NCBI GenBank assembly: GCA_910587715.1
Contig: CAJUMV010000035.1
Coordinates: forward strand, 1-45,117
Source of the DNA: an uncultured Lachnospiraceae bacterium
GTDB lineage: Bacteria > Bacillota > Clostridia > Lachnospirales > Lachnospiraceae
Direction of reading: 5' to 3'
DNA length: 45,117 nt
The position numbers and the translations under genes were made by a program. This document shows positions 1 to 8,529 of the stretch, piece after piece (position 1 is the first letter of the stretch; each line of letters opens with the position of its first letter). The notes below the pieces were generated by a model. It had not been told where the DNA came from. It worked only from the letters and a program-made list of their open reading frames with translations, and did not search any database.

Positions 1-147
1 ATCAAGAGATTTTCGCATTTCATAAAAGCAGGCATTATATATTTTCATGTATTGTTGAAAATACTTTTGCGAAAAAGGAATACACTTGATATCACTTTTT
101 TCAATAGGATCTTTTTCGTATTTCATTTCATAAGCTATGATTTCCAT
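1..147 (-). CDS. N-terminal fragment of a GNAT-like acetyltransferase (runs off the window)
   Basis: Forty-nine codons are open from an ATG at 147 down to base 1 with no stop. The start is well supported: GAGGAG lies about 8 bases upstream on the minus strand. The peptide starts MEIIAYEMKYEK and ends in a stretch containing YNACFYEMRKSL. That aromatic/Cys stretch resembles the first helices of small clostridial GNAT N-acetyltransferases (YNxCFYEMRK-like). The acetyl-CoA binding part would lie outside the window, so the family call is tentative. The gene points away from the two-component genes and shares with them the intergenic region 148-413. Confidence 0.45.
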   Translation of the reverse strand, partial: MEIIAYEMKYEKDPIEKSDIKCIPFSQKYFQQYMKIYNACFYEMRKSLD

Positions 148-321
148 GCGGTAATCTCCTCATAACTCCTAATTTTCTACGGCAGCATATGATTCTATAT
201 TCTATGTAATATACTCAATTCCATTATAGGAAGCAATCAGCCTTTTGACAAGACTTTGGGGTCTGCAGATTCTTTTGCCGGAAGAATCCGAAATGTTATA
301 GATAGGCAACCGAAGTTATGA

Positions 322-360
322 TACAATGAGCGCAAGTGAGCCAGAGGGAGTTTGCTCACT
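322..360 (+). promoter_or_regulatory. Probable extended -10 promoter and leader hairpin of the BceRS-like operon
   Basis: TGATACAAT (TACAAT at 322-327) has the TG of an extended -10 box; the -35 region is poor, as expected for this promoter type. Just downstream, AGTGAGC (335-341) pairs with GCTCACT (354-360) to make a 7-bp hairpin near the expected transcript start. The remaining bases of 148-413 show no gene. Confidence 0.35.
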
Positions 361-413
361 CTGGGCGAGCGGCGAATTGGCTTACGGACTTCTAAAAAGG
401 GGTAATGATTAAA

Positions 414-1094
414 ATGTACAAAATACTTGTGGTGGAGGACGACGCAGTCATCGCAGAGCAAATCGGCAAATATCTGGAAAAGTGGGGCTATGAGGTGGAG
501 GCGGTCAAAGATTTCGCGGATGTGATGGGGCAGTTTGCATCCTGTGATCCCCAGCTTGTGCTGCTGGACATTGGTCTGCCTTTTTACAACGGTTACTACT
601 GGTGCGGTGAAATCCGCAAAGTGTCGCAAGTGCCGATCATCTTTATCTCCTCCGCCTCGGACAATATGAACGTGGTGATGGCGGTCAATATGGGCGGCGA
701 CGACTTTGTGGTAAAGCCCTTTGATCTGGAGATATTACAGGCAAAGATACAGGCGCTCTTAAGGCGCGCCTATGCGTTCACGGCGCCTGGGACGGTGTCA
801 GAGTACCGGGGCGCGCTGCTAAATATGACGGATATGTCGCTTTCTTGGCAGGGAATGCGCATTGAACTGACGAAAAACGAGTTCCGCATCATACAGACGC
901 TTTTCGAGGCAGCAGGCGGCGTGGTCAGCCGGGACATGCTGATGAAGCGGCTCTGGGACGACGAGTGCTTTGTGGACGACAATACCCTTACGGTGAACAT
1001 GAACCGCCTGCGCAGGCGGCTTGGAGAAATCGGACTGTCAGAGCTGATTCAGACGAAGAAGGGCGTGGGGTATCTGCTGGGGGAGACGGATTAA
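414..1094 (+). CDS. OmpR-family response regulator, BceR-like
   Basis: A 226-residue two-domain response regulator. The receiver domain (about residues 1-115) has the acidic pair EDD near residue 9, the phosphoacceptor Asp52 in LLDIGLP, and the conserved Lys in VVKPFD. A winged-helix DNA-binding domain follows (ELTKNEFRIIQTL, then VDDNTLTVNMNRLRRRLGEIG). The frame also offers ATG 405, but the AAAGGGG ribosome binding site at 396-402 fits ATG 414 better. It overlaps the kinase by one base (TAATG), so the two are co-translated. Together with the downstream BceAB-like transporter this is the usual arrangement for sensing and detoxifying cell-wall-active peptides; the actual inducer cannot be read from sequence. 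Confidence 0.88.
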   Translation: MYKILVVEDDAVIAEQIGKYLEKWGYEVEAVKDFADVMGQFASCDPQLVLLDIGLPFYNGYYWCGEIRKVSQVPIIFISSASDNMNVVMAVNMGGDDFVVKPFDLEILQAKIQALLRRAYAFTAPGTVSEYRGALLNMTDMSLSWQGMRIELTKNEFRIIQTLFEAAGGVVSRDMLMKRLWDDECFVDDNTLTVNMNRLRRRLGEIGLSELIQTKKGVGYLLGETD

Positions 1095-2176
1095 TGGAAA
1101 AGAAAACCCATATCCCGGCGGCATATCTGCGTGAGCGGTTTGCCCCGGTTTTATTTTATGTGATAGAAGCGTGTCTTTTTATAATGGTAGCCGCGCTCTA
1201 CGGCTATGAGGGTGTGCTTGCGAATATGACCTATGCGCTGGGGCTTGCGGCTTTTTTCGGCGGCTGTTTTCTTGTGTGGGATTATATGAGATACCGGGAA
1301 AAGTATAAGGTTTTGACGCGTATTTTGTCGGCGGAGGAAAGAAGTGACGCGCTGCCGCAGACTGCCTCCGGCATGGAGCGGGCTTATCAGCAGATTATTG
1401 TGGCGCAGGAGGCGGAGAAAAAGGCGCTGGTGACACAGCTTGATGAGAAGCAGCAGAACATGGCGGATTATTACACCATGTGGACGCACCAGATCAAGGT
1501 GCCGCTTTCGGCTATGGACCTGCTTTTACAGAACATTGACGCAGCCGCAGGCGAAAATGAGAGCAAAACGGCGAACGGCGGTGGGAATATGCAGACCGTA
1601 AAACAGCTCCGGGAGGAAGTTTTTAAGACGGGACAGTATGTGGATATGGCTCTTAACTATGCCAGAATGGAGAGCATTTCCGCAGACCTTTCTTTTGTAA
1701 GGCTGGATGTGGGTGAGCTGGTAAAGAAGGCATTGAAAAAATACTGGCTGCTTTTCAGCGGGGCGGGGATTAATCTGCATCTGGAAGAATGTCATGCGTA
1801 TGTGGTCACGGACGGAAAGTGGTTTTCCTTTGTGGTAGAACAGGTTTTGTCCAATGCGCTCAAGTACACGAAAGAGGGCTCCATCTCCATATACGGAACG
1901 GATGAAAGCGGCGGTTGTGTCACAAAAGGGTGCAGCTATCTTGTCATTGAGGACACGGGAATCGGGATTGAGGAGAGTGATCTGCCGCGCATTTTTGAGC
2001 GGGGATTTACAGGGTATAACGGTCGCCTGGAAAATAAGTCTACAGGAATCGGTCTTTACCTGTGCAGGCAGATCATGGACAGGCTGGGGCTGTCTATCCG
2101 CGTGGAGTCGAAGCGGCGCAGGGGGACAAAGGTATTTCTCGGCATCGCGCAGGAGGCAATCCTTACAAAAATGTAA
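1094..2176 (+). CDS. Intramembrane-sensing histidine kinase, BceS-like
   Basis: A 360-residue kinase starting MEKKTHIPAAYL. Two N-terminal membrane segments (about 17-37 and 42-62) are separated by only a few residues, so there is almost no outside sensor domain; this is the hallmark of Bce-type kinases, which take their signal from the partner transporter. The phosphoacceptor His is about residue 132 in MWTHQIKVPLSAMD. An ATPase domain follows, with VEQVLSNALKYT (N box), EDTGIGI (G1) and TGIGLYLCRQI (G2). The start at 1094 overlaps the regulator stop; a longer open frame from 965 is only the out-of-frame overlap with that regulator. Confidence 0.88.
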   Translation: MEKKTHIPAAYLRERFAPVLFYVIEACLFIMVAALYGYEGVLANMTYALGLAAFFGGCFLVWDYMRYREKYKVLTRILSAEERSDALPQTASGMERAYQQIIVAQEAEKKALVTQLDEKQQNMADYYTMWTHQIKVPLSAMDLLLQNIDAAAGENESKTANGGGNMQTVKQLREEVFKTGQYVDMALNYARMESISADLSFVRLDVGELVKKALKKYWLLFSGAGINLHLEECHAYVVTDGKWFSFVVEQVLSNALKYTKEGSISIYGTDESGGCVTKGCSYLVIEDTGIGIEESDLPRIFERGFTGYNGRLENKSTGIGLYLCRQIMDRLGLSIRVESKRRRGTKVFLGIAQEAILTKM

Positions 2177-2184
2177 GTTACGAG

Positions 2185-2230
2185 AGGGAAATGTAAGCCG
2201 GATACATGGCAGCGCATTTCCCTTTTGTTT
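2185..2230 (+). terminator. Rho-independent terminator after the kinase gene
   Basis: GGGAAATG (2186-2193) pairs perfectly with CATTTCCC (2215-2222) and is followed by TTTTGTTT. It separates the regulatory pair from the transporter genes, which therefore probably have their own inducible promoter in 2231-2330, where a GATAAT-like -10 can be seen. Confidence 0.6.
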
Positions 2231-2338
2231 ATGATAATATCAGTGATAGGCAGCCGGCAGATTGTGCGAGCCTGTCGATGATTGACAGAAAAAGTGAAAG
2301 TCAGGCTTGTTGAAATAAAAGCAGTAAAGGAGAACGAC

Positions 2339-3139
2339 ATGTCACTGTTAACCGTAAAAAATGTAAAGAAAATATATACTACCCGCTTCGGCTCGGTCAA
2401 GGTGCAGGCGTTAAACGACGTGAACTTTTCCGTGGAAGAGGGGGAGTATGTGGCAATCATGGGGGAGTCCGGCTCGGGAAAGACCACGCTCCTAAACATT
2501 CTGGCTTCTCTGGACACGGCGACCAGCGGACAGGTGCTGCTAAACGGGCAGGAACTCTCCAAGGTCAGCCAGAAGGACCTGTGCGCGTTCAGACGGGACC
2601 ATCTCGGCTTTGTCTTTCAGGATTTTAACCTGCTTGACACCATGTCCCTGCGGGACAATATTTTTCTGCCTCTGGTGCTGGCGGGGATGCCTTACCGGGA
2701 GATGGAGGAGCGTCTTTTGCCTCTTGCCCGCAAACTGGCGATCGCGGACCTTCTGGATAAATATCCTTACGAAGTGTCGGGAGGGCAGAAGCAGCGTGCG
2801 GCGGTGTGCCGCGCTTTGATTACCATGCCTGATATCGTACTGGCGGACGAGCCCACGGGGGCGCTGGATTCCAGAGCGTCCGGGAAACTCTTGAAACTTT
2901 TCGGGGAGATAAACGGGGAGGGGCAGACGATTCTCATGGTGACCCACAGCATACAGGCGGCGGCGCACGCGGGGCGGGTGCTTTTTATCAAGGACGGCTG
3001 CGTGTTTCACCAGATTTACCGGGGCGAACGGAGCAGAGACGAAATGTATCGTATGATATCGGACGCGCTGACGGTGATGCAGGCGCAGGACGGGCAGGAG
3101 TATACGGCGGGTGATGTTGACGTGGAAGGGCAGGCATAG
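2339..3139 (+). CDS. ABC transporter ATP-binding protein, BceA-like
   Basis: A 266-residue ATPase of the MacB/LolD/BceA type. It has Walker A GESGSGKTT near residue 43, the Q loop (FVFQDFNLL), the ABC signature VSGGQKQR, Walker B (IVLADEPTGALD) and the switch His in MVTHS. The start ATG 2339 lies 6 bases after AAAGGAG; the frame is open further upstream to 2282 but that start has no ribosome site and the homologous part begins at MSLLTVKNV. It is followed 25 bases later by its FtsX-like permease. In this family the pair releases antimicrobial peptides from their lipid II-cycle targets. Confidence 0.9.
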   Translation: MSLLTVKNVKKIYTTRFGSVKVQALNDVNFSVEEGEYVAIMGESGSGKTTLLNILASLDTATSGQVLLNGQELSKVSQKDLCAFRRDHLGFVFQDFNLLDTMSLRDNIFLPLVLAGMPYREMEERLLPLARKLAIADLLDKYPYEVSGGQKQRAAVCRALITMPDIVLADEPTGALDSRASGKLLKLFGEINGEGQTILMVTHSIQAAAHAGRVLFIKDGCVFHQIYRGERSRDEMYRMISDALTVMQAQDGQEYTAGDVDVEGQA

Positions 3140-3164
3140 AGGGAGATAGGAGGTGAGTGTGACT

Positions 3165-5171
3165 ATGAATAAAATGAAATTACTGCCGGTCATGGCTTTC
3201 AGAGGAGTGAAGCAGAATAAGCTGGTTTACCGTCCTTATCTCATGGCGTGCTTTTTTTCCGTGTTCAGCTATTATCTGTTCTCTTCCCTTCTGCACAACG
3301 ACTTGATGGAGAGACTGCCAAAGGCGGCGTATGCGTGGCTGATGCTCGCGCTGGGAAAGGGGCTGCTCTCCATCATTCTGCTGTTGTTTCTGCTCTATGC
3401 GGGCAGTTTTTTACAGAAGCGGCGGAAGCGGGAGCTGGGACTTTACAGTCTTTTGGGATTGGAGAGAAAGCACATCGGCATCATGCTTTTCTGGGAAAAT
3501 CTGGGAATGTATCTGGTCAGCGTTTCGGCGGGGGTCATACTCGGTTTTGTGCTGAATAAGCTGATGTTTCTCCTGCTGCTTCGCATGTCGCGGTTACCTG
3601 TGGATGTGGCGTTCTACTTTTCCATGGATGCGGTCATCGAGACGCTCCGGTATTTTGCGGCTGTCTTTCTCTGCGTCTATGTAAAAAGCCTTTGGAGCTT
3701 TTACCGCATGAAGCCGACAGAGCTTTTGTCCGAGAGCAGGAAGGGGGAGAAGGAGCCCCGGCGGATCGGGCTGTGGACTGCGGCGGGCGTGATTCTTCTG
3801 GCGTGCGGCTATTATATTTCCGTCACCAGCAAACTGGACAGCATGATTTTTACGGACTTTTTTCTGGCAGTATTTCTGGTGGTGCTCGGCACGTACTTTC
3901 TGTTCACCTCAGGGAGCGTGGCATTCCTGCGGTTTTTGAAGAAAAGGAAAAACATATACTACAGACCGTCCAATCAGGTGACCATCTCGGGCATGTTGTA
4001 CCGCATGAAAAAGAATGCGGCGGGGCTGTCCAATATCTGCATTTTCTCCACCATGCTTCTGATTACGTTGACTTGTACGGTCACTTTATGGACGGGGATG
4101 GATCAGATCGCCTACTACGATTACCCTTATGATATGGAAGTTTCCTATTCGGAGAACAGCGACGTGGCGGAAAAGGCGCGGGAGAAGGCGGCGGAGCTCT
4201 CAGAAAAGTACGGGCAGGGAGTAGGGCGGCTGGACGATTACTACGCCAGGGCACTTAACTGCGGAAGGACCGAGGGAAGCAATGCGTTTGTGTCCGCTGC
4301 CGGACTGGAATTTGCCGACCAGTTCGCTGTCACGCTGCTTTTGCTGGATGATTATAACCGTCTGGAAGAGCAGAGCGAAAGTCTGGGAGAGGACGAAGTG
4401 CTGCTGTATTCCACGGGTTCGTCTTTTGGGTATGACAGCGTAAACTTTTTGGGCGTGGAGGCGGCGGTCAAGGAGGAGCCGGAGCGCATTTATCCTTTTC
4501 CGCAGGCAAAAAACAGGATGTTCAATTTTACCGCCCAGTATGTGATTGTGGTGAAGGACCGGCAGGTGTTTGACCGGTTTGTGACGGCGTGGGCGGTGAC
4601 GAACGGCGTGACTGATCTGGAAGGGTTTCTGCACAGCGGTGAGAGGCGTCTCGGTATTCTGCTTGACGGGAAGGAGACGGAGCGGGACGCCTGTATCGAA
4701 GCGTGGTCGGTGTGGTGTCAGGGGCAGCAGGGTTTCCTGCGGCTTGATAATGGTCTGGATGGCAGGGATGAAGACCGATCCATGAACGGCGGCCTGCTCT
4801 TTATCGGTATGGTATTCGGGCTTCTGTTCTTTATGTGCCTGCTGCTCATCATGTATTTTAAACAGGTGTCGGAAGGGTACGAGGATCAGGACAGTTTCGG
4901 GATTATGAGGAAGGTCGGCATGAGCGACGCGGAAATCCGAGGAACGATCCGCAGGCAGATTCTTCTCGTGTTTTTCCTGCCTCTTGCGGGGGCGCTTTTG
5001 CACACGGCGGCGGGTCTTGTGATGGTAAACGGGCTTCTGGCGGCGCTGCGTTTTTTTGACACCGGGCTTCTGATCCGCTGCTGTGTGGGTGTGGCGGCGG
5101 TGGTGGCGCTTCTCTACGGGGGAAGTTATGTGATGACGGCGGGGACTTATTACCGGATTGTGAGAAAGTAA
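3165..5171 (+). CDS. FtsX-like ABC transporter permease, BceB-like
   Basis: About 668 residues. The N-terminal half has an initial membrane helix near 20-40 and further helices through about residue 280. A large extracytoplasmic domain of roughly 220 residues then follows, and three C-terminal helices around a second FtsX domain (GIMRKVGMSDAEIRGTIRRQ). The large external loop between transmembrane segments is characteristic of BceB permeases and is the presumed ligand- and kinase-contacting part. AGGAGG at 3148-3153 is 11 bases from ATG 3165; GTG codons at 3153 and 3159 in the same frame are alternative starts, the latter with 5-base spacing. It completes the BceRSAB-like module; specificity is unknown. 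Confidence 0.87.
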   Translation: MNKMKLLPVMAFRGVKQNKLVYRPYLMACFFSVFSYYLFSSLLHNDLMERLPKAAYAWLMLALGKGLLSIILLLFLLYAGSFLQKRRKRELGLYSLLGLERKHIGIMLFWENLGMYLVSVSAGVILGFVLNKLMFLLLLRMSRLPVDVAFYFSMDAVIETLRYFAAVFLCVYVKSLWSFYRMKPTELLSESRKGEKEPRRIGLWTAAGVILLACGYYISVTSKLDSMIFTDFFLAVFLVVLGTYFLFTSGSVAFLRFLKKRKNIYYRPSNQVTISGMLYRMKKNAAGLSNICIFSTMLLITLTCTVTLWTGMDQIAYYDYPYDMEVSYSENSDVAEKAREKAAELSEKYGQGVGRLDDYYARALNCGRTEGSNAFVSAAGLEFADQFAVTLLLLDDYNRLEEQSESLGEDEVLLYSTGSSFGYDSVNFLGVEAAVKEEPERIYPFPQAKNRMFNFTAQYVIVVKDRQVFDRFVTAWAVTNGVTDLEGFLHSGERRLGILLDGKETERDACIEAWSVWCQGQQGFLRLDNGLDGRDEDRSMNGGLLFIGMVFGLLFFMCLLLIMYFKQVSEGYEDQDSFGIMRKVGMSDAEIRGTIRRQILLVFFLPLAGALLHTAAGLVMVNGLLAALRFFDTGLLIRCCVGVAAVVALLYGGSYVMTAGTYYRIVRK

Positions 5172-5193
5172 TAGGCTTTACATTTTCACGTAA

Positions 5194-5227
5194 ACAGCCG
5201 CACGACGATAAGATGTCATGCGGCTGT
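5194..5227. terminator. Inverted repeat between convergent genes
   Basis: ACAGCCGCA (5194-5202) pairs with TGCGGCTGT (5219-5227) across a 16-base loop, between the convergent permease and AraC regulator stops. U-runs are weak on both sides, so terminator strength is uncertain. Confidence 0.45.
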
Positions 5228-5230
5228 ATG

Positions 5231-6088
5231 TTACTTTCTTTTAACGGGAATCCAGATTTCCGTGCGGTAGTTCTCATCCGCAGTCCCTTTCGGGTATTTG
5301 TCCGGGCGTTCGTACATTTCGATGCAGTAGCCTGCCGCGACCTCATACTCCTTTAAGGCGGGGAGCCATTCGGAGAAGATGCGGGTGCTGACGTCCTGCA
5401 GGGCGTCCGGCAGAGCGCCGATACAGGGAAAGACAGCCCATGTGAATGCGGGGACGGTCTTTGTCACGAAACCCTCCGGAATATCCATGGCGGGGTCGTA
5501 GAGGTCCGCGATCAGATACTCAAAGTTCTCATTCCCCATAGCGGAGTCGATGTTGACGCCGAAGCGTCCCTCCGCATATCGGCATCTTTTCTGCGCATAA
5601 TGCTCTGTCCAGAAAGCGGGGACATCCTGCTTGGCGTTCTCGTAGCTGAACGTGCGGGAAACGCCGAGTACCGTAAAACTTTCTTTTTTCACAATTCTGT
5701 AATCCATCAGATAACCACCTTTCAAAGAGATTGTCAGTTTCAGCGGGGCAAAGGATTTCAGAGTCACGCCCTTTTTGCGCGCCATAGAGGGGGTGATGCC
5801 GTGGAAACGAGTGAAAGCCTTGGCGAAGCTGTCGGGGGAGTCGTAGCCGTACTTGAGGGCGAGGTCGATGACCTTCGCGTGTCCCGCAAGCAGTTCTCCG
5901 CCCGCGAGGGCAAGCCTGCGGCAGCGGATGTACTCAGCCACCGTATAGCCACAGAGCATACTGAAGCCTTTCTGAAAATAAAAGGGCGAGATGCAGACGT
6001 GCTTTGCTACGGCTTCCGTGTCAATGTCCTCCGTGATATGCGCCTCAATGTACGTTACGGCGTCTTCGATCGCTTTCATCCATTCCAT
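5231..6088 (-). CDS. AraC-family regulator with GyrI-like ligand-binding domain
   Basis: A 285-residue transcription regulator. Residues about 5-105 form the two AraC helix-turn-helix units (VAKHVCISPFYFQKGFSMLCG and LALKYGYDSPDSFAKAFTRFHGITPS). The rest, from about residue 125 (MDYRIVKKESFTVLGVSR), looks like a GyrI/SOUL-type effector domain, ending in YRTEIWIPVKRK. This Rob/BmrR-like layout usually recognises hydrophobic small molecules or drugs and activates efflux or detoxification genes. No obvious target gene sits next to it: the divergent neighbour region 6089-6287 holds only the Cys-rich gene's terminator, and the Bce transporter converges on it. Confidence 0.85.
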   Translation of the reverse strand: MEWMKAIEDAVTYIEAHITEDIDTEAVAKHVCISPFYFQKGFSMLCGYTVAEYIRCRRLALAGGELLAGHAKVIDLALKYGYDSPDSFAKAFTRFHGITPSMARKKGVTLKSFAPLKLTISLKGGYLMDYRIVKKESFTVLGVSRTFSYENAKQDVPAFWTEHYAQKRCRYAEGRFGVNIDSAMGNENFEYLIADLYDPAMDIPEGFVTKTVPAFTWAVFPCIGALPDALQDVSTRIFSEWLPALKEYEVAAGYCIEMYERPDKYPKGTADENYRTEIWIPVKRK

Positions 6089-6250
6089 GTGTGATCTCCT
6101 TTGCGTTTGCTGTAATTGCAGTATAACTTTGTATCAGGTGGTCTGCCCGACTTTATGTGGTTTGTTTTGTCTAAAGCTCAGAAATAAATGAATCAGACAA
6201 GTAGAAGAGCTGATTTATTTCGTGACAGCTTCTTAGAGGTAACGTGGCAG

Positions 6251-6281
6251 AAAAAAGCACCTAAGATTTCTCTTAAGTGCT
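6251..6281 (-). terminator. Strong Rho-independent terminator of the Cys-rich gene
   Basis: Read on the minus strand, AGCACTTAAGA and TCTTAGGTGCT form an 11-bp stem with one G-U pair, closed by a GAAA tetraloop and followed by six U residues. It begins seven bases after the stop codon. Confidence 0.85.
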
Positions 6282-6287
6282 TACGTA

Positions 6288-6728
6288 TCAGCTCCTGTAA
6301 AGGTCTGCAATGTGGAGAGACTTCTCCGGAAAGTTCTCCTTGATATACATCAGATACTGCAGGGCGCTGCCTTCATACGGCTGTACGTCGCCCAAAAGCC
6401 CCACCTCGTAGCAGCTCCTTATGACATTGATGATGCAGTCGTCCGTGTGGTCTTCCTTACAGTCTTTACATTCTTTCAGGATATGCGCGATCGCCGTTTC
6501 CAGTTCGACCTCGTCAAACACCTTGAAGTCCATTGTGGGAATATGCGCTATTCCCCCGGCAACTTCCTTTTTCGGTGCCTGCTTGTAATCGTTGATGCAT
6601 TGTTTTCCGTATCCAATGATACATTTGCTTTTCTGGCACTGTCCGCATGTCGTTTCTTTTCTGCAGCAATTCTCTAAGTCGTTTCCTACGAGCCCGGCAT
6701 CTAAGCCCTTTTTATGTTCTTCCGCCAT
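6288..6728 (-). CDS. Cys-rich hypothetical protein (possible metal-binding)
   Basis: A 146-residue soluble protein I do not recognise. The N-terminal part has closely spaced cysteines (ENCCRKETTCGQCQKSKCIIG, residues about 20-40, and a further Cys in GKQCIND), a pattern suggesting a metal or Fe-S centre. A second group of cysteines (ECKDCKEDHTDDC) lies near residue 85-97, followed by a conserved-looking helical C-terminus. The start is supported by an AGGAGGT-like site upstream (bases around 6737). It is a single-gene unit with its own strong terminator. No function can be assigned from sequence; redox or metal-linked roles are inference. Confidence 0.7.
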   Translation of the reverse strand: MAEEHKKGLDAGLVGNDLENCCRKETTCGQCQKSKCIIGYGKQCINDYKQAPKKEVAGGIAHIPTMDFKVFDEVELETAIAHILKECKDCKEDHTDDCIINVIRSCYEVGLLGDVQPYEGSALQYLMYIKENFPEKSLHIADLYRS

Positions 6729-6918
6729 GCTTTTACCTCCTGTTTTTTTATGTCTGATAATCGTATGTACACTACTATACCACGACTAATCCGGGGCAGG
6801 CAATAGGAATTCTTTGCGGCTTACAGAATTTCTGAACCTGTTGAAATCCGTCCCGGATGCCGATATTATAAATAACACTGTGGGCGGAATCAGAAGTCAG
6901 GCGGGAGGTTTACAACTT

Positions 6919-7539
6919 ATGAAAATTGGGGAAGCGCAAAAAGCATACAGACAGCAGCTCAGCCTTTTAAGGGGAGAGAAAAGGGATTTTGTAAAACAGC
7001 GGGAGGAAAACCGCAAAAAGATGGAGGAGGCGAGAAAGAAGAGCGAGGAGCAGGGCGTGACTTTTGAGCTTTCGGAAAGCTACCTGCAGCGGGAAAAGGA
7101 ACTGCAGGAGAAAATCGACGAGCTTTCCGGGCAGATTGACAAAAACGAGAAGACCCTCGACGAACTGATCGAGCAGGAGGTCGGCATCTTTAACAGCGTG
7201 GTTGCCGAGCAGCAGGGCGACGCATGGAAAGAGTACGGCGAGGAGATGGCGAAGTGTCTGGAAATTGCCAGAAGAATCAGCCGCGGCGACCGGGTGCCCG
7301 CGCAGGATGAAAAGAAGCTGATGGACTTTAACATGGATATCTATAAGATGGCGAAAGAGATGGCAGCCATAAATATGGAAGGCAAACACAAGGAATGGGA
7401 GTCCCTCTGGGGTGAGGAGGAAGAGAAGGAGTACGAAGATCCCTTTGAGGCGTCCCAGAACGCGGAGACGAATGTGGGGATGCCGGAGGGCATGGAAACG
7501 GCGGCGCCTGCAGAAGCGGAGGTTCCTTCTGAATCATGA
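6919..7539 (+). CDS. Coiled-coil hypothetical protein
   Basis: A 206-residue, highly charged protein starting MKIGEAQKAYRQQL. Residues about 10-90 form a long predicted coiled coil rich in Lys, Glu and Gln; the C-terminus is acidic (GEEEEKEYEDPFE) and ends in a low-complexity Ala/Glu/Pro tail. I chose ATG 6919 because GGGAGG lies 10 bases upstream. The frame stays open back to a TTG at 6814, which would add 35 residues with a weaker ribosome site (TAGGAA), so a longer form is possible. The stop overlaps the next start (ATGA), so it is translationally coupled to the AraC regulator. Clostridial coiled-coil proteins of this look are common but uncharacterised; I cannot name a family. Confidence 0.68.
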   Translation: MKIGEAQKAYRQQLSLLRGEKRDFVKQREENRKKMEEARKKSEEQGVTFELSESYLQREKELQEKIDELSGQIDKNEKTLDELIEQEVGIFNSVVAEQQGDAWKEYGEEMAKCLEIARRISRGDRVPAQDEKKLMDFNMDIYKMAKEMAAINMEGKHKEWESLWGEEEEKEYEDPFEASQNAETNVGMPEGMETAAPAEAEVPSES

Positions 7540-8378
7540 AGTGCTTTAAAAACTATACCCCCATCACGGCGATGCCTTACCGCCACAGCGATTCCTATGT
7601 GGAGATCGAACCCTGTGCGGTGCTTAAGCCTTATATCCGCTGTTTCTGGGGAAGCAGGGATATCTATACATTGGAAGCCGGAGGGAGTACGGAGAATGTG
7701 GTGGTGCCGGACACCTGTATGGATGTCATATTTACGGTCAATTATACGGATAATAGCCTGTCGGGTATATTTTGCGGTATCGATGACAGGGTTCTCTCAG
7801 GCGGCGGCATAAACAGGACAAAACAGCGTTTATCCGTTTTTGCCGTCCGTTTCTATGCATGGAGCGCAGTCCTTTTTGCGGAGGAGTCCATGCGGACATG
7901 CAGGAACTTTTACGGTGTTGCGGACGAATATTTTTCATGGTTTGGACGCGCGTTAGGGCAGAGCCTGTGGGAGATAACGAAGATTGAGGAGCGGGTGCGT
8001 CTAGCGGAAGAAGCGCTGCTTCGGAGAATGGATTTGCGGCGGGAAAATTCGGTTTTTATGGATGCTGTGGCGGAGATTCTTTCACAGCGCGGCGTTCTGC
8101 GGATGGATGAGCTTGCGCGGGATATCCATGTGAGCGGCAGGCATCTGCAGCGCGTATTTCAGGAGAATATGGGCGTTTCGCCGAAAACCTTCGCTTCGCT
8201 TGTGCGGTATCAGAATTTGTGGCGGGATATTCTTACGAGACCGGACAGGCAGATCATGGATGAGGTCTGTCTGCTGCAATATACGGATCAGGCGCACCTC
8301 ATGCGGGAATTTAAGAGATATCACGGGATGACGATTCCGCAGGCGCGCGCTTTCGCCGGGAAATCTGTCGCATTTTAA
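7536..8378 (+). CDS. AraC-family transcription regulator with DUF6597-like sensor domain
   Basis: A 280-residue regulator. The N-terminal domain (about 15-130) has the pattern YRHSDSYVEIEPCAVLKPYIRCFWGS and VVVPDTCMDVIF, typical of the DUF6597-type sensor found in front of AraC DNA-binding domains. The C-terminal part (about 175-275) holds the two helix-turn-helix motifs (MDELARDIHVSGRHLQRVFQENMGVSPKTFASLVRYQ, then QAHLMREFKRYHGMTIPQ). The ATG overlaps the stop of the coiled-coil gene by four bases. Targets are unknown; the toroid protein gene 150 bases downstream is a possible one by position only. Confidence 0.83.
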   Translation: MKCFKNYTPITAMPYRHSDSYVEIEPCAVLKPYIRCFWGSRDIYTLEAGGSTENVVVPDTCMDVIFTVNYTDNSLSGIFCGIDDRVLSGGGINRTKQRLSVFAVRFYAWSAVLFAEESMRTCRNFYGVADEYFSWFGRALGQSLWEITKIEERVRLAEEALLRRMDLRRENSVFMDAVAEILSQRGVLRMDELARDIHVSGRHLQRVFQENMGVSPKTFASLVRYQNLWRDILTRPDRQIMDEVCLLQYTDQAHLMREFKRYHGMTIPQARAFAGKSVAF

Positions 8379-8418
8379 CAAGACGGGAATCAGAAATTCG
8401 GGATATAATTTTGAAATA

Positions 8419-8494
8419 CAGCTATTCGGTATAGATAAAAGTGTTTACTGCTGAAAAATTGCGATTTCATGGAGGCAAAAATACGGAATAGCTG
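8419..8494. repeat. 14-base inverted repeat in the leader of the toroid gene
   Basis: Bases 8419-8432 (CAGCTATTCGGTAT) and 8481-8494 (ATACGGAATAGCTG) are inverted copies with one mismatch, 48 bases apart. They could be an operator for a dimeric regulator such as the AraC protein encoded just upstream, or the base of a leader hairpin. A TTGAAA at 8412 with GATAAA 17 bases on overlaps the left arm. Confidence 0.4.
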
Positions 8495-8529
8495 CGGCAA
8501 ATATATTTTGACAAGGAGGATTCCCGGTT

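Noticed and set aside
965..1093. Longer histidine kinase starting at 965
   Set aside because: This part is the regulator gene read out of frame; the kinase ATG at 1094 is coupled to the regulator stop.
4200..5003. 267-residue minus-strand frame inside the BceB-like permease gene
   Set aside because: Overlaps a gene with clear membrane topology and FtsX domains; composition (His, Gln, Pro, Arg) is typical of an antisense shadow.
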